Assembly: GCA_045617505.1 (NCBI GenBank)
Contig: JAZLIS010000116.1
Span: 1-39,796, forward strand
Length of the DNA: 39,796 nt
Direction: 5' to 3'
From: Cacconaster sp045617505
Lineage (GTDB): Bacteria; Bacteroidota; Bacteroidia; Bacteroidales; UBA932
This document shows positions 1 through 7,320 of this stretch, one piece after another (positions within the stretch are counted from its first letter, which is position 1; the number at the start of each line of letters is the position of its first letter). The position numbers and the translations under genes are program-made. The notes under the pieces are model-generated. The model made no database searches. It saw nothing but the letters and a program-made list of their open reading frames with translations, and was not told where the DNA came from.

Positions 1-123
1 GCGGTCCATCTCGTTTTCGTGTTCGCGCAGGCATTTGGGACTGCAGTACGTTTTGCGTGATGCTGTAGTCTGGAATGGTTTGCCGCATTGCGGACAGAGG
101 AGTGTAACTGCACAATTTCTCAT
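1..123 (-). CDS. Small zinc-finger protein, N-terminal part (runs off the left edge)
   Basis: An open frame starts with ATG at 123 and continues through 41 codons to the window edge without a stop. The visible peptide has C10-x2-C13 and C27-x3-C31, the spacing of a treble-clef or zinc-ribbon type metal site, and is otherwise polar with many basic residues. Short proteins with this kind of CPxCG...YCSxxC motif are frequent in phages and integrative elements, but I do not recognise a specific family and the C-terminus is missing. It is transcribed away from mnmE, from the inner side of a repeat-rich non-coding region, which fits the terminal gene of an integrated element. No convincing TAnnTTTG promoter is seen upstream. 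The reading frame is clear; the function is not. Confidence 0.5.
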   Translation of the reverse strand, partial: MRNCAVTLLCPQCGKPFQTTASRKTYCSPKCLREHENEMDR

Positions 124-178
124 TTTCTACGAATCTTTCCCTAAAGTGCTCCGCGAGGCTATCGTTGGGGGCCGTTTT

Positions 179-208
179 CTGTAAAGTACTGTAAAGTGCT
201 GTAAAAAA
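179..208. repeat. Three tandem 10-bp units, CTGTAAAGTA-like
   Basis: The units read CTGTAAAGTA (179-188), CTGTAAAGTG (189-198) and CTGTAAAAAA (199-208). A related CTAAAGTGCT lies upstream at 141-150. The 10-bp period, about one helical turn, would place the copies on one DNA face, as expected for arrayed protein binding sites. Confidence 0.6.
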
Positions 209-237
209 CTGCACAACTGCGTATCGCGGATATTTTC

Positions 238-269
238 TTGTACCATTTGTGGTACAAATGTGGTACAAA
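238..269. repeat. Inverted repeat TTGTACCA-N4-TGGTACAA overlapping two 11-bp direct repeats
   Basis: TTGTACCA at 238-245 and TGGTACAA at 250-257 are perfect 8-bp arms around TTTG. TGTGGTACAAA then occurs twice in tandem, at 248-258 and 259-269. The combination of a dyad and a direct copy of its half suggests a regulator or recombinase binding site. Confidence 0.6.
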
Positions 270-312
270 AATACACAAAATATCCATAAAAACAAAGAAA
301 TATCAATAAATA

Positions 313-335
313 TAGCCACCTTGTTAAAGTGGCTA
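313..335. repeat. Hairpin TAGCCAC-N9-GTGGCTA
   Basis: A perfect 7-bp stem (313-319 with 329-335) closes a nine-base loop. It lies 57 bases from the mnmE stop. There is no adjacent T-run, so a simple intrinsic terminator is not well supported; it could be a recombination-site structure or a weak transcription stop. Confidence 0.4.
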
Positions 336-391
336 ATATCAATGTTTTATAGGGGTTTATTGGGTGTTTTGTTGGAGATGTTTTCTAACTT

Positions 392-409
392 CTATTTCCC
401 GATGCAAAA
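392..409 (-). other. Putative att core at mnmE 3' end
   Basis: The last 18 bases of mnmE encode Phe-Cys-Ile-Gly-Lys-stop. The equivalent 18 bases at the 3' end of trmE/mnmE are the chromosomal attachment site of Salmonella genomic island 1, so this position is a known integration target in other bacteria. Here the sequence to its left looks like mobile DNA. No second copy lies in the window, as expected if the other junction is beyond the left edge. Confidence 0.4.
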
Positions 410-1831
410 CCTGCTGAATATGAGGTCGGTGATGGCCTTGAAGTCGATGACGGAGGCAGCAGATGCGGAGGCGGAGGCAGTCGCAGCAGAAGCGGCAGAT
501 GCGGAGGTGCTGTCCCCGAAGATTGAGTTCAGTTCGGAGATGGCGGCCCTGAGGTCTTCGGCGACAAGGTCGGTGGGCAGAGCGGTATCGAGTCCTTGCC
601 GGACGGTGCGGAGGTTTTCGGCGGCCCTGACAAGGGCTACGTAGTGGCGGAGGTTCGTCACAAGGGTGTGGTCCTGCGAGAATCTCTTGGCCTGGCTGGC
701 TGAGATGGCCTTTTTCAGAGCGTCGATGCCGGCTCCCGTTTTGGCGGATATGCCCAGTGTGCCGTCAGGGACGGTGGAGCCGTCAGGAACGGGGGCGATG
801 TCCGTCTTGTTGGTGACGGGGATGAGGGTCTGATGCGGCTCTATCCTTGATGATATTTCCGAAAGTGTTCCCGACGCTTCAGGAGAAGGTTCGGTCCCGT
901 CCAGAACGGCAATCACAACATCCGCTTCGGAGAGTTTCTGCCAGGCTCTGCCGATGCCAATCTTTTCAATCGTATCTTCGGTCTGCCGCAGTCCTGCGGT
1001 GTCAATGAAACGGTAGAGGAGCCCGTCTATTGTCATTGTCTCCTCGATTGTGTCGCGTGTTGTGCCGGGGATGTCGGAAACTATTGCCCTCTCTTCACCG
1101 ATGAGCGCGTTCAAAAGCGTGCTCTTGCCGCTGTTGACTTCGCCTACGATGGCCACGGGGATACCGTTCTTCACGGCATTGCCGTCGCTGAATGAGGATG
1201 CGAGTCTGCCGATATGGGCAAGCGCTTCGTCCAGCAGGGAATAAAGGGTGGTCCTGTCGGCGAATTCGACATCCTCCTCGCTGAAATCAAGTTCCAGTTC
1301 GAGCAGGGCGGTCAGCTCCAGCAGTTTGTTCCTCAATGTCTTGAGCTCACAGGAATATTCGCCTTTAAGTTGGCTTACGGCTGCTCTGTGGGCTGCTTCG
1401 GACTGGGCGGCTATCAGGTCCGCCACGGCCTCGGCCTGGGCGAGATCCATCTTGCCGTTGAGAAATGCCCGTCGTGTGAATTCACCGGGTTCGGCCATTC
1501 TTGCACCGGAGAGAACCAGATTTTCCAGAATGCTCTTGACGATATATCCCGATGCGTGACAGCTTATCTCCACGGAATCCTCACCCGTGTATGAATGAGG
1601 ATTCCTGAAGATGGAAACCAGCACCTGATCAATCTCTTTTTCCGGTTTTCCGTAGCTGTGGAACTTTCCGAACCGGAGGCTGTAGCCGGGACAGGCGCTT
1701 ATCGTACCAGATTTAAGGGCAATGACCTTGTCGGCGACGGCAAAGGCATCCGGGCCGCAAACCCTGATGACACTGATTGCACCGGAGCCGGATGTCGCGC
1801 AGGCGCAGATGGTATCGTCGATATATTTCAA
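392..1831 (-). CDS. mnmE: tRNA uridine-5-carboxymethylaminomethyl(34) synthesis GTPase MnmE
   Basis: MnmE, with MnmG, modifies the wobble uridine of certain tRNAs using a tetrahydrofolate C1 unit and GTP hydrolysis in the cytoplasm. The 479-residue product has the N-terminal folate-binding domain (about 1-118), a helical region, and an inserted G domain with P-loop GEVNSGKS at 230-237, TTRDT at 257-261, DTAG at 277-280 and NKTD at 341-344. It ends with the invariant FCIGK motif. Residues 441-460 are almost pure Ser/Ala/Thr, an insertion in the C-terminal helical domain that is unusual for the family and coincides with short DNA repeats. The start lies 9 bases after the nucleoside hydrolase stop, so it is the last gene of a lysA-hydrolase-mnmE group. 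Identification is secure. Confidence 0.97.
   Translation of the reverse strand: MKYIDDTICACATSGSGAISVIRVCGPDAFAVADKVIALKSGTISACPGYSLRFGKFHSYGKPEKEIDQVLVSIFRNPHSYTGEDSVEISCHASGYIVKSILENLVLSGARMAEPGEFTRRAFLNGKMDLAQAEAVADLIAAQSEAAHRAAVSQLKGEYSCELKTLRNKLLELTALLELELDFSEEDVEFADRTTLYSLLDEALAHIGRLASSFSDGNAVKNGIPVAIVGEVNSGKSTLLNALIGEERAIVSDIPGTTRDTIEETMTIDGLLYRFIDTAGLRQTEDTIEKIGIGRAWQKLSEADVVIAVLDGTEPSPEASGTLSEISSRIEPHQTLIPVTNKTDIAPVPDGSTVPDGTLGISAKTGAGIDALKKAISASQAKRFSQDHTLVTNLRHYVALVRAAENLRTVRQGLDTALPTDLVAEDLRAAISELNSIFGDSTSASAASAATASASASAASVIDFKAITDLIFSRFCIGK
459..507. repeat. 13-bp direct repeat inside mnmE low-complexity region
   Basis: GCAGATGCGGAGG occurs at 459-471 and again at 495-507, 36 bases (12 codons) apart, within a run of GGAGGC- and GCAGC-type triplets. 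It underlies the Ser/Ala-rich insert of MnmE and suggests growth by strand slippage in frame. Confidence 0.7.
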
Positions 1832-1840
1832 AACGGCTTC

Positions 1841-2890
1841 TTACTTGGCCTGGGATGCGGGTATGCGGGTGAGATAATTCACGAAATATTCTCTCAACGC
1901 CGCAGCCTGATCCGGAGTTACGGAAAGGTAGTAGTGTCTGCCGTCCTCGCCGGGAGAGAATGTGGTCACTCCCTCGTCATCGATGGTAACAGTTCCGGCG
2001 TGTGAGACGGTGAAATAATCGGAGCCCTCGACGGCATATACTACGGCCGTGGGGTCGAATGCGTAATTGTCGTATGGCATCTCCCCATATCTGATATATG
2101 CCTCCTTGAAAGGATGGGCGGGAGTCCAGCCGTAGTCGTTCTCAATGCTTTCAGCAGGGTATCTCACTGCTTCCCCGATTTCCCAGGGTGAGAGAATGAC
2201 CTTGCTCGGCCAGTTGTTTATGATTTTCTTCGCTGCCGGGATGTCGAACATGACGTTGAATTCGGGATAGTTCGGCTCGGTGAAGCGGCCTGCCATCAGT
2301 ACGAGTGACTTGACTTTCTGCTGAATCAGCTCCATTCCGGTAAGAGGAGAATACTCGTCGGCAGGAGTGTCCATCAGCAGTGAGAGATTTGTCAAAAAGC
2401 CGACGGATACGACGGTGACTGAGTTGTCGGGCTGTGCCGCCAGAAGCTTGCGGTAAAGATTGTGTGAGAGCGGCAGGGATGAATACTCCTTCAATGTCGT
2501 GGCAAATAGAGGGGAGCCGTCAGCCTTTGTCATTTGGGCCACAAGACCGGTATATCTTCCTTCTGCCGGTTCACCGCTGTTGAACTCTTCCTTTATGATT
2601 CCGAGGGGAATGTCGGGATGCCCGTACCAGGTGTTCACCAAATCAACGTACTGAGCGGTGAGGTCTCCGTGCTTGTTCAGGCAGATTCCCAGAAGGTTAA
2701 TCCTTCCTTCCTCAAGGTATTGATTAAGTAGAACGAGGGCCTCGGCATCGTCGATGTCATTTCCGATGTCGGTGTCGAATATGATGTTGCAGATGTTGCA
2801 CACGGGCTGGGCTTTTTCTGAGCCGTTCCCGCAACTTGCCGCAAGAATTATGGCGGCAAAGGATAGGATGAGGTTGATGATTTTCTTCAT
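1841..2890 (-). CDS. Lipoprotein nucleoside hydrolase (inosine/uridine-preferring family)
   Basis: This 349-residue protein belongs to the Ca2+-dependent nucleoside N-ribohydrolases, which split nucleosides to base and ribose. The family's metal-binding motif DTDIGNDIDD is at residues 39-48. Unlike the cytosolic enzymes, it starts with a signal peptide ending in a lipobox (LAASC, lipidated Cys20), so it should be a membrane-anchored lipoprotein facing the periplasm or cell surface. Bacteroidota often carry exported versions that feed on external nucleosides. It sits 12 bases after lysA and 9 before mnmE in the same direction, probably co-transcribed. Substrate preference cannot be read from the sequence. 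Confidence 0.9.
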   Translation of the reverse strand: MKKIINLILSFAAIILAASCGNGSEKAQPVCNICNIIFDTDIGNDIDDAEALVLLNQYLEEGRINLLGICLNKHGDLTAQYVDLVNTWYGHPDIPLGIIKEEFNSGEPAEGRYTGLVAQMTKADGSPLFATTLKEYSSLPLSHNLYRKLLAAQPDNSVTVVSVGFLTNLSLLMDTPADEYSPLTGMELIQQKVKSLVLMAGRFTEPNYPEFNVMFDIPAAKKIINNWPSKVILSPWEIGEAVRYPAESIENDYGWTPAHPFKEAYIRYGEMPYDNYAFDPTAVVYAVEGSDYFTVSHAGTVTIDDEGVTTFSPGEDGRHYYLSVTPDQAAALREYFVNYLTRIPASQAK

Positions 2891-2902
2891 AGAAAGTGGA
2901 GG

Positions 2903-4057
2903 TTATATTGTGTCCGAATAATACTCTCTGGCAAGTGTTCTTCTGTTATAGCGCATCGCCATAACCTGACCGTAAGCGCCGGCGCTCCGTATGGCAATGA
3001 GGTCTCCGCGGACCGAGCGGGGAAGAGAAAGCCCTTTGCCCCAGCAGTCCGATGATTCGCAAATCGGGCCGACAACATCATATCTTTCACATCTCCCGGA
3101 AGATGTGAGATTCTCTACCTTGTGCCAGGCTCCGTAAAGTGCCGGACGGATAAGGTCATTCATTCCGGCATCAAGGATAAGGAACTTTCTGGAATCCCCC
3201 TCCTTGACATAGAGCACTCTTGAAATCAGGCTTCCGCATTGAGCAACAATGGATCTTCCCGGCTCCAGATGAACATTTTGTCCGGGAAGAGGCGTGAGGC
3301 TGTGCCTGATTATGTCAAAATATTCGCGGAATTGGGCGACAGGATTGCTGTCGGGTTCTGTATAGTCAACTCCAAGTCCGCCTCCAAGATTAATGTTCTG
3401 TACTTTCAGCCCTTTTTCGCTCACCCTTTTCTGGATTGCATTGACTTTACGGCATAAATCCCCAAAGACTGGAATTTCGGTTATCTGAGAGCCTATGTGG
3501 AAATGCAATCCTTTTAATTCAATATTATTGAATCCGGTGACCCTATCCAGAACTTCATCCAATGAAGAGAGAGAGAGTCCGAATTTGTCCTCCTTGCGGC
3601 CGGTGGAGATGAACCTATGCGTGTGAGCATCCACGTCCGGATTGATTCGGAGGGCAATTCCCGCCTTCCTGCCCAATCTTCCTGCAATTCCGTCAATGAC
3701 CTCTATTTCAGGCAAAGATTCGCAGTTGAAGCAGAAAATGTCTGACTTCAGGGCGAGCCGTATCTCAGAGTCGCTTTTTCCAACCCCGGCAAACACTATC
3801 GATTCAGGAGAGAACCCAGTTTTCAGGGCAAGCGCCACCTCGTTGCCGCTTACGCAATCCGCACCGAGGCCGGATTTCCTGATTCTTTCAAGAATACGAA
3901 GCCTGTCGTTGGCTTTCAGAGCGAAATGAGCGGAATAACCGTATTCGGACAAAAGCGATGAAAATAACTCCAACGTGCGGTCAAGAAGCTCCATATCATA
4001 AAAGTAGAAAGGAGTCTTGTGCCTTTTCAGAGAATCTGTCAGTCCAATGTTATTCAT
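2903..4057 (-). CDS. lysA: Diaminopimelate decarboxylase
   Basis: LysA converts meso-diaminopimelate to L-lysine, the last step of lysine synthesis, with PLP. The 384-residue protein has the fold type III PLP motif HFALKAN with the Schiff-base lysine at 48, HFHIGSQI, the glycine-rich phosphate loop NLGGGLGVDY, EPGRSIV, and a C-terminal VGPICESSD block with the substrate-binding Cys. Length is typical for a stand-alone enzyme. It heads a minus-strand group with the nucleoside hydrolase and mnmE. A TATATTTG element ends 8 bases upstream of the ATG, so the mRNA leader should be only a few bases. Its promoter region of about 40 bp is shared with divergent folC. Confidence 0.96.
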   Translation of the reverse strand: MNNIGLTDSLKRHKTPFYFYDMELLDRTLELFSSLLSEYGYSAHFALKANDRLRILERIRKSGLGADCVSGNEVALALKTGFSPESIVFAGVGKSDSEIRLALKSDIFCFNCESLPEIEVIDGIAGRLGRKAGIALRINPDVDAHTHRFISTGRKEDKFGLSLSSLDEVLDRVTGFNNIELKGLHFHIGSQITEIPVFGDLCRKVNAIQKRVSEKGLKVQNINLGGGLGVDYTEPDSNPVAQFREYFDIIRHSLTPLPGQNVHLEPGRSIVAQCGSLISRVLYVKEGDSRKFLILDAGMNDLIRPALYGAWHKVENLTSSGRCERYDVVGPICESSDCWGKGLSLPRSVRGDLIAIRSAGAYGQVMAMRYNRRTLAREYYSDTI

Positions 4058-4064
4058 ATCGGTA

Positions 4065-4072
4065 CAAATATA
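4065..4072 (-). promoter_or_regulatory. -7 promoter element of lysA (TATATTTG)
   Basis: On the minus strand the sequence matches the Bacteroidota consensus TAnnTTTG exactly. A start about four bases downstream would fall within a few bases of the lysA ATG. No clear -33 TTG is seen at the usual distance. Confidence 0.6.
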
Positions 4073-4084
4073 GCAAATAATGGT

Positions 4085-4092
4085 TATTTTTG
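4085..4092 (+). promoter_or_regulatory. -7 promoter element of folC (TATTTTTG)
   Basis: Matches TAnnTTTG and lies 3 bases before the ATG at 4096, predicting a leaderless or nearly leaderless transcript. It supports ATG 4096 over the in-frame TTG at 4090, which would lie inside the element. Confidence 0.5.
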
Positions 4093-4095
4093 CGT

Positions 4096-5385
4096 ATGCG
4101 TATAGAGGATTACGACTGTAAACTCGAGTGGTTGTTCAACCGGTTCCCGTCATATCAGAAAGTCGGGGCAGCCGCATACAAATCCGGCATTGAGAATATG
4201 CTTGAATTCGATACCCTGCTTGGCAATCCACATCGCGCATATCCTACTGTCCATATCGCCGGTACCAACGGAAAAGGTTCCGTGAGTCATATGATTGCAG
4301 CCGGCCTTGCCTCCTGCGGGATGAAAGTGGGCCTCTATACATCACCTCATCTGAAGGATTTCAGGGAAAGAATGAGAATCGTTGAAAAGGGAACTTTCCG
4401 GCTGATTCCGAAAAATGCTGTATATGAATTCATGGTCAGCCGTGAGGAAAATATGGTCCGGATGGACCTCTCTTTCTTTGAAATAACCACCGGAATGGCC
4501 TTCAACTGGTTTGCGGATGAAAAAGTGGATATTGCCGTAATTGAAACCGGGCTTGGCGGACGGCTTGATTCCACAAATGTCATCACTCCGATACTGAGCG
4601 TAATAACCAATATCGGGCTGGAGCATTGTTCGCACCTCGGCACCACCCTTGAGAAGATTGCCTTTGAAAAAGCGGGCATTGTCAAGCCCGGGATTCCGGT
4701 CGTGGTGGGAGAGGAGCTGCCGGAAACAAGGCCCGTTTTCGAGAGCCGTGCAAGGTCGTGCAAATCAAAACTGCTGTTCGCTAGAGAAACGGGAAACCAT
4801 CTTGAATTAGGCATTGATAATATTGACCTTAAAGGGGATTACCAAAAGCGTAACTTGAAGACCGTTGATGCTGCCGCCGGTGTTCTGTCCGAATGCTTGG
4901 ATATAGATATTTCCTGTTTTGCCGAAGGTGTGGCAGGAGCGGCCTCAATCACCGGCTTGCACGGAAGATGGGAAGTTCTCCGTCACGAGGAAGGCTCTGC
5001 TGACATAATTTGCGACACCGGGCACAACGCACACGGCTTGAAATGGGTGGGAGAACAGATTGACAGGATTTCCTGTGATTACGACACTGTTCATTTCATT
5101 ATCGGGCTTTCCAATGACAAGAATTTGTCGGAAATAATGAAATTCCTGCCCCATAATGTCAGATACATTGCGACTCAGGCCTCTTCGCCAAGGGCGATGG
5201 ATGCGGTTACTATCGCCAACGAAATGTCCGACAATGGATTTACCTGCACTATGATAAGGCCTGTCCCGGAAGCCTGCAAGGTGACACTTGCCAAAGCCGG
5301 AAGCAATGACCTTGTCTTCATAGGTGGAAGCAATTTTGTTGTAGCCGAGATACTTGACAGAATAATGAAAATATATGACTCGTAA
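4096..5385 (+). CDS. folC: Bifunctional folylpolyglutamate synthase/dihydrofolate synthase
   Basis: FolC adds glutamate to dihydropteroate and to reduced folates, using ATP. The 429-residue product carries the Mur-ligase-type P-loop AGTNGKGS (residues 55-62), the ETGLGGRLDSTN block that binds metal and substrate, FEKAGIVKPG, and in the C-terminal domain DTGHNAHG. Length fits the family. I chose ATG 4096; an in-frame TTG two codons upstream overlaps the predicted -7 box. The 3' end overlaps the next gene by 11 bases, so the two are translationally linked. Folate polyglutamates are also the one-carbon cofactor used by MnmE on the other side, though the two are not in one operon. Confidence 0.95.
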   Translation: MRIEDYDCKLEWLFNRFPSYQKVGAAAYKSGIENMLEFDTLLGNPHRAYPTVHIAGTNGKGSVSHMIAAGLASCGMKVGLYTSPHLKDFRERMRIVEKGTFRLIPKNAVYEFMVSREENMVRMDLSFFEITTGMAFNWFADEKVDIAVIETGLGGRLDSTNVITPILSVITNIGLEHCSHLGTTLEKIAFEKAGIVKPGIPVVVGEELPETRPVFESRARSCKSKLLFARETGNHLELGIDNIDLKGDYQKRNLKTVDAAAGVLSECLDIDISCFAEGVAGAASITGLHGRWEVLRHEEGSADIICDTGHNAHGLKWVGEQIDRISCDYDTVHFIIGLSNDKNLSEIMKFLPHNVRYIATQASSPRAMDAVTIANEMSDNGFTCTMIRPVPEACKVTLAKAGSNDLVFIGGSNFVVAEILDRIMKIYDS

Positions 5386-6556
5386 TTTTGATGAAATTAT
5401 TGACAGGCACGGGACTGATGCCGTGAAGATTGAAGCTCTCAGCGACCTTTTCGGAAGGCCGGATTTGACGCCTCTATGGGTTGCTGATATGGATTTCGAA
5501 TCTCCGGAAGTTGTCCGCGATGCTCTTGAGGAATGTATGCGAAACCGGATTTACGGCTATTCCATCACCCCTGAAAGATATTACGCCTCCATCTTGAAAT
5601 GGGAGAAAGATATCAACGGTATGGCCTTAAGGAGAAAGGAAATCACTTTCATACCGGGGATTGTACGAGGAATAAGCTTTGCCATACAGTGCTTTACAAA
5701 TCCTGGGGACAAGGTTCTCATCCAGCCGCCTGTATATATGCCCTTTTCACGGCTGGTCCGTGACAACGGAAGGGAACTCGTCCTCAATCCATTGATATAC
5801 AAAGATGGGAATTATTCAATGAATCTTGAAGAGTTGGATGAGCTGTGCCGCAACGAATCCCCAAAGTTGTTCATACTCTGCAATCCCCACAATCCTTCCG
5901 GCAAGGTTTGGGATACGGGTGCTCTTTCCGGAGTCGCGGAAATCTGCAAACGGCACAATGTAATTGTAGTATCGGATGAGATACACGGCGATATGGCATT
6001 GTTCGGCAATAAGTTCCATTCGTTCTCCAGTGTTTCCGACAAAGCCGCCGAAATATCCATCACTTTCAAAGCGCCGAGCAAAACTTTCAACATTGCGGGA
6101 TTGATGAGTTCGTATGCAATTGTAAAGAATGAAAAGCTCCAGTCGCAATTCTACGGATATCTGACGGCAAATGAATTCAATGCTCCGCCACTGATTGCCG
6201 CTGTAGCCACTTGTGCGGCCTATGACCGTGCCCGGGAATGGCGGATAGATATGCTCCGATACATTGAGAAGAACGTTGAATTTGTAATTGATTATCTGTC
6301 ACGGAATATTCCTGAGATAAAACCTGTACGGCCCCAAGCCTCATTCCTTGTCTGGCTTGACTGTCGCGGCCTGAGCCTCGGACACGATGAGTTGATTGAC
6401 CTTTTTGTCAATAAGGCAAAACTCGCTCTTAATGACGGAGAAGATTTCGGAAAAGGAGGGGAGGGTTTTATGAGGCTAAATGTCGGATGTTCCAGACTTG
6501 TTCTTGAAAAGGCATTGAACCAATTGAAAAATGCTTTGATGGAAATTGAAAATTAA
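5375..6556 (+). CDS. MalY/PatB-family cystathionine beta-lyase or aminotransferase
   Basis: A fold type I PLP enzyme of 393 residues. It begins with the family block FDEIIDRHGTDAVK and LTPLWVADMDF, and has NPHNPSG at 170-176, SDEIHGD with the pyridine-nitrogen aspartate at 201, the Schiff-base lysine in PSKTFN (Lys236) and a C-terminal arginine region near MRLNVGCSR. Proteins of this group cleave C-S bonds of cystathionine or cysteine, giving homocysteine or sulfide plus pyruvate; some also act as aminotransferases. The start codon lies inside the folC 3' end. The exact substrate cannot be assigned from the sequence. Confidence 0.9.
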   Translation: MTRNFDEIIDRHGTDAVKIEALSDLFGRPDLTPLWVADMDFESPEVVRDALEECMRNRIYGYSITPERYYASILKWEKDINGMALRRKEITFIPGIVRGISFAIQCFTNPGDKVLIQPPVYMPFSRLVRDNGRELVLNPLIYKDGNYSMNLEELDELCRNESPKLFILCNPHNPSGKVWDTGALSGVAEICKRHNVIVVSDEIHGDMALFGNKFHSFSSVSDKAAEISITFKAPSKTFNIAGLMSSYAIVKNEKLQSQFYGYLTANEFNAPPLIAAVATCAAYDRAREWRIDMLRYIEKNVEFVIDYLSRNIPEIKPVRPQASFLVWLDCRGLSLGHDELIDLFVNKAKLALNDGEDFGKGGEGFMRLNVGCSRLVLEKALNQLKNALMEIEN

Positions 6557-6565
6557 TTAACTTTG
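6536..6565 (+). promoter_or_regulatory. Promoter of coiled-coil/zapA cluster (TTG-N19-TAACTTTG)
   Basis: A -33 type TTG at 6536-6538, inside the end of the upstream gene, is separated by 19 bases from TAACTTTG at 6558-6565. Both parts match the Bacteroidota housekeeping promoter. The predicted start is within about three bases of the ATG at 6572. Confidence 0.6.
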
Positions 6566-6571
6566 CAAATA

Positions 6572-6865
6572 ATGTGCAGTATGGCGGAGAGCGTATCATA
6601 CAGACTGGAAACCAAGGTTAGAGAGCTCATATCAAGATATGAATCCCTCAAGACCGAGAATTCCGCCCTGCGCGGAAAGCTGGAAGCCCTCACTGCTCAA
6701 CTTGAACAGAAAACAAATAATATACAATTACTTGAACAGAAAATAAAGAACTTACAATTGACAGGAGCATTCCTTGGCTCGGGAGGAGACAATGCGGCGG
6801 CAAAACGCAAGGTTTCCGCTTTGATAAAGGAGATAGACAGATGTATCGCGATGCTTGACGAATAA
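6572..6865 (+). CDS. Small coiled-coil protein encoded upstream of ZapA
   Basis: About 97 residues, mostly heptad-type helix (roughly residues 6-60: leucine-rich with many Gln, Lys and Glu), then a glycine-rich break (FLGSGGDN) and a second short helix. No enzyme motif is present. A gene of this size and character directly before zapA is common in Bacteroidota and is usually left as a hypothetical protein; a role at the division ring beside ZapA is plausible from position but unproven. Start at ATG 6572; ATG 6581 is an alternative. The next gene starts 4 bases after its stop. Confidence 0.75.
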   Translation: MCSMAESVSYRLETKVRELISRYESLKTENSALRGKLEALTAQLEQKTNNIQLLEQKIKNLQLTGAFLGSGGDNAAAKRKVSALIKEIDRCIAMLDE

Positions 6866-6869
6866 TGTG

Positions 6870-7160
6870 ATGAAACAGAGGATTACCGTGAAAATTGCAG
6901 GCAGGGAATTCGAACTGAACGTGGAGAGCGAGCAGGAGGAGGCAATACGCAGTGCAGTGAAAAAGTTGAATATGGAGATAGATGAACTGCAATACAACTA
7001 CCACGGAAAGGATATGAGAGACATTCTGAGCATTGTGCTGCTATCCGAGGAGAAGAGGCTTATTGAGATGGAAAGCAGAGATAATTTCGTGATAAACGAT
7101 GACATAAACAAACTTGAGGAGCTGGACAGGTCCTTGGGTGAATATCTTCTCAGCCGTTAG
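6870..7160 (+). CDS. zapA: Cell division protein ZapA
   Basis: ZapA binds FtsZ and promotes bundling of protofilaments at midcell. The 96-residue product has the family pattern: an N-terminal beta-strand region (ITVKIAGREFELNV), a helix with EEAIRSAVKKLN, and a long C-terminal coiled coil through SIVLLSEEKRLIEM. I chose ATG 6870, four bases after the preceding stop; an in-frame TTG at 6855 would overlap the upstream gene. It is followed by a structured RNA and rny, paralleling the zapA-ssrS arrangement of Escherichia coli. Confidence 0.9.
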   Translation: MKQRITVKIAGREFELNVESEQEEAIRSAVKKLNMEIDELQYNYHGKDMRDILSIVLLSEEKRLIEMESRDNFVINDDINKLEELDRSLGEYLLSR

Positions 7161-7164
7161 TTTT

Positions 7165-7295
7165 TGCTCTTTGCTGAAATCAACACTTTAAACTAACATC
7201 ACGAGCCTACTCGGAAGTTAAAGACAGGCCCAGGTGACCCGGAAGGGGATTCTAAATTTCAGGACGTAGGAAGTCTGCGACATTTTCCGGAGCTC
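7165..7295 (+). ncRNA. ssrS: Probable 6S RNA
   Basis: The 240 bases between zapA and the rny ATG hold no gene but fold into nested helices. CTGAAAT (7174-7180) pairs with ATTTCAG (7256-7262). CTTTAAACT (about 7186-7194) pairs with AGTTAAAG (7216-7223) with one bulge, and CGAG-CCTA-CTCG forms a hairpin at 7202-7213. CTGCGAC near 7275 resembles the conserved 3' strand of 6S RNA. The zapA-RNA order is the same as in proteobacteria, and 6S RNA between zapA and rny is what I recall from Bacteroidales genomes. 6S RNA binds RNA polymerase holoenzyme and mimics an open promoter. A covariance-model search would settle it; the ends given are approximate. Confidence 0.6.
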
Positions 7296-7320
7296 AAATC
7301 TTATTCATTAAGATTTTTGT
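7296..7320 (+). terminator. AT-rich hairpin after the structured RNA
   Basis: AAATCTTA (7296-7303) and TAAGATTT (7309-7316) form a perfect 8-bp stem with a 5-base loop, followed by TTGT. The stem is weak, but the position directly after the RNA suits a 3' end or processing site. The rest of the leader to the rny ATG at 7404 shows no further gene. Confidence 0.45.

Larger units (their letters stand above)
124..391. other. Repeat-rich non-coding segment next to mnmE 3' end, probable integration-element arm
   Basis: This AT-rich stretch has no convincing gene; the frames that cross it have no recognisable motifs. It contains three tandem 10-base units, a perfect inverted repeat, two tandem 11-base units and a hairpin, listed separately, and it ends exactly where the mnmE stop codon begins. 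A clustered set of short direct and inverted repeats between a small accessory-type gene and a known integration hot spot is typical of the arm and accessory sites bound by tyrosine recombinases and excisionases. The role is inferred; no integrase gene lies inside the window. Confidence 0.45.

Noticed and set aside
249..644. 131-codon plus-strand frame running from the repeat region into mnmE
   Set aside because: Its second half is antisense to mnmE and mirrors the low-complexity repeats; no motif.
7224..7260. CCCGGAAGGGG segment resembling the GGAA tetraloop of SRP RNA
   Set aside because: The conserved AGCAG and symmetric-loop bases of the SRP S domain do not follow, and the surrounding helices fit 6S RNA better.
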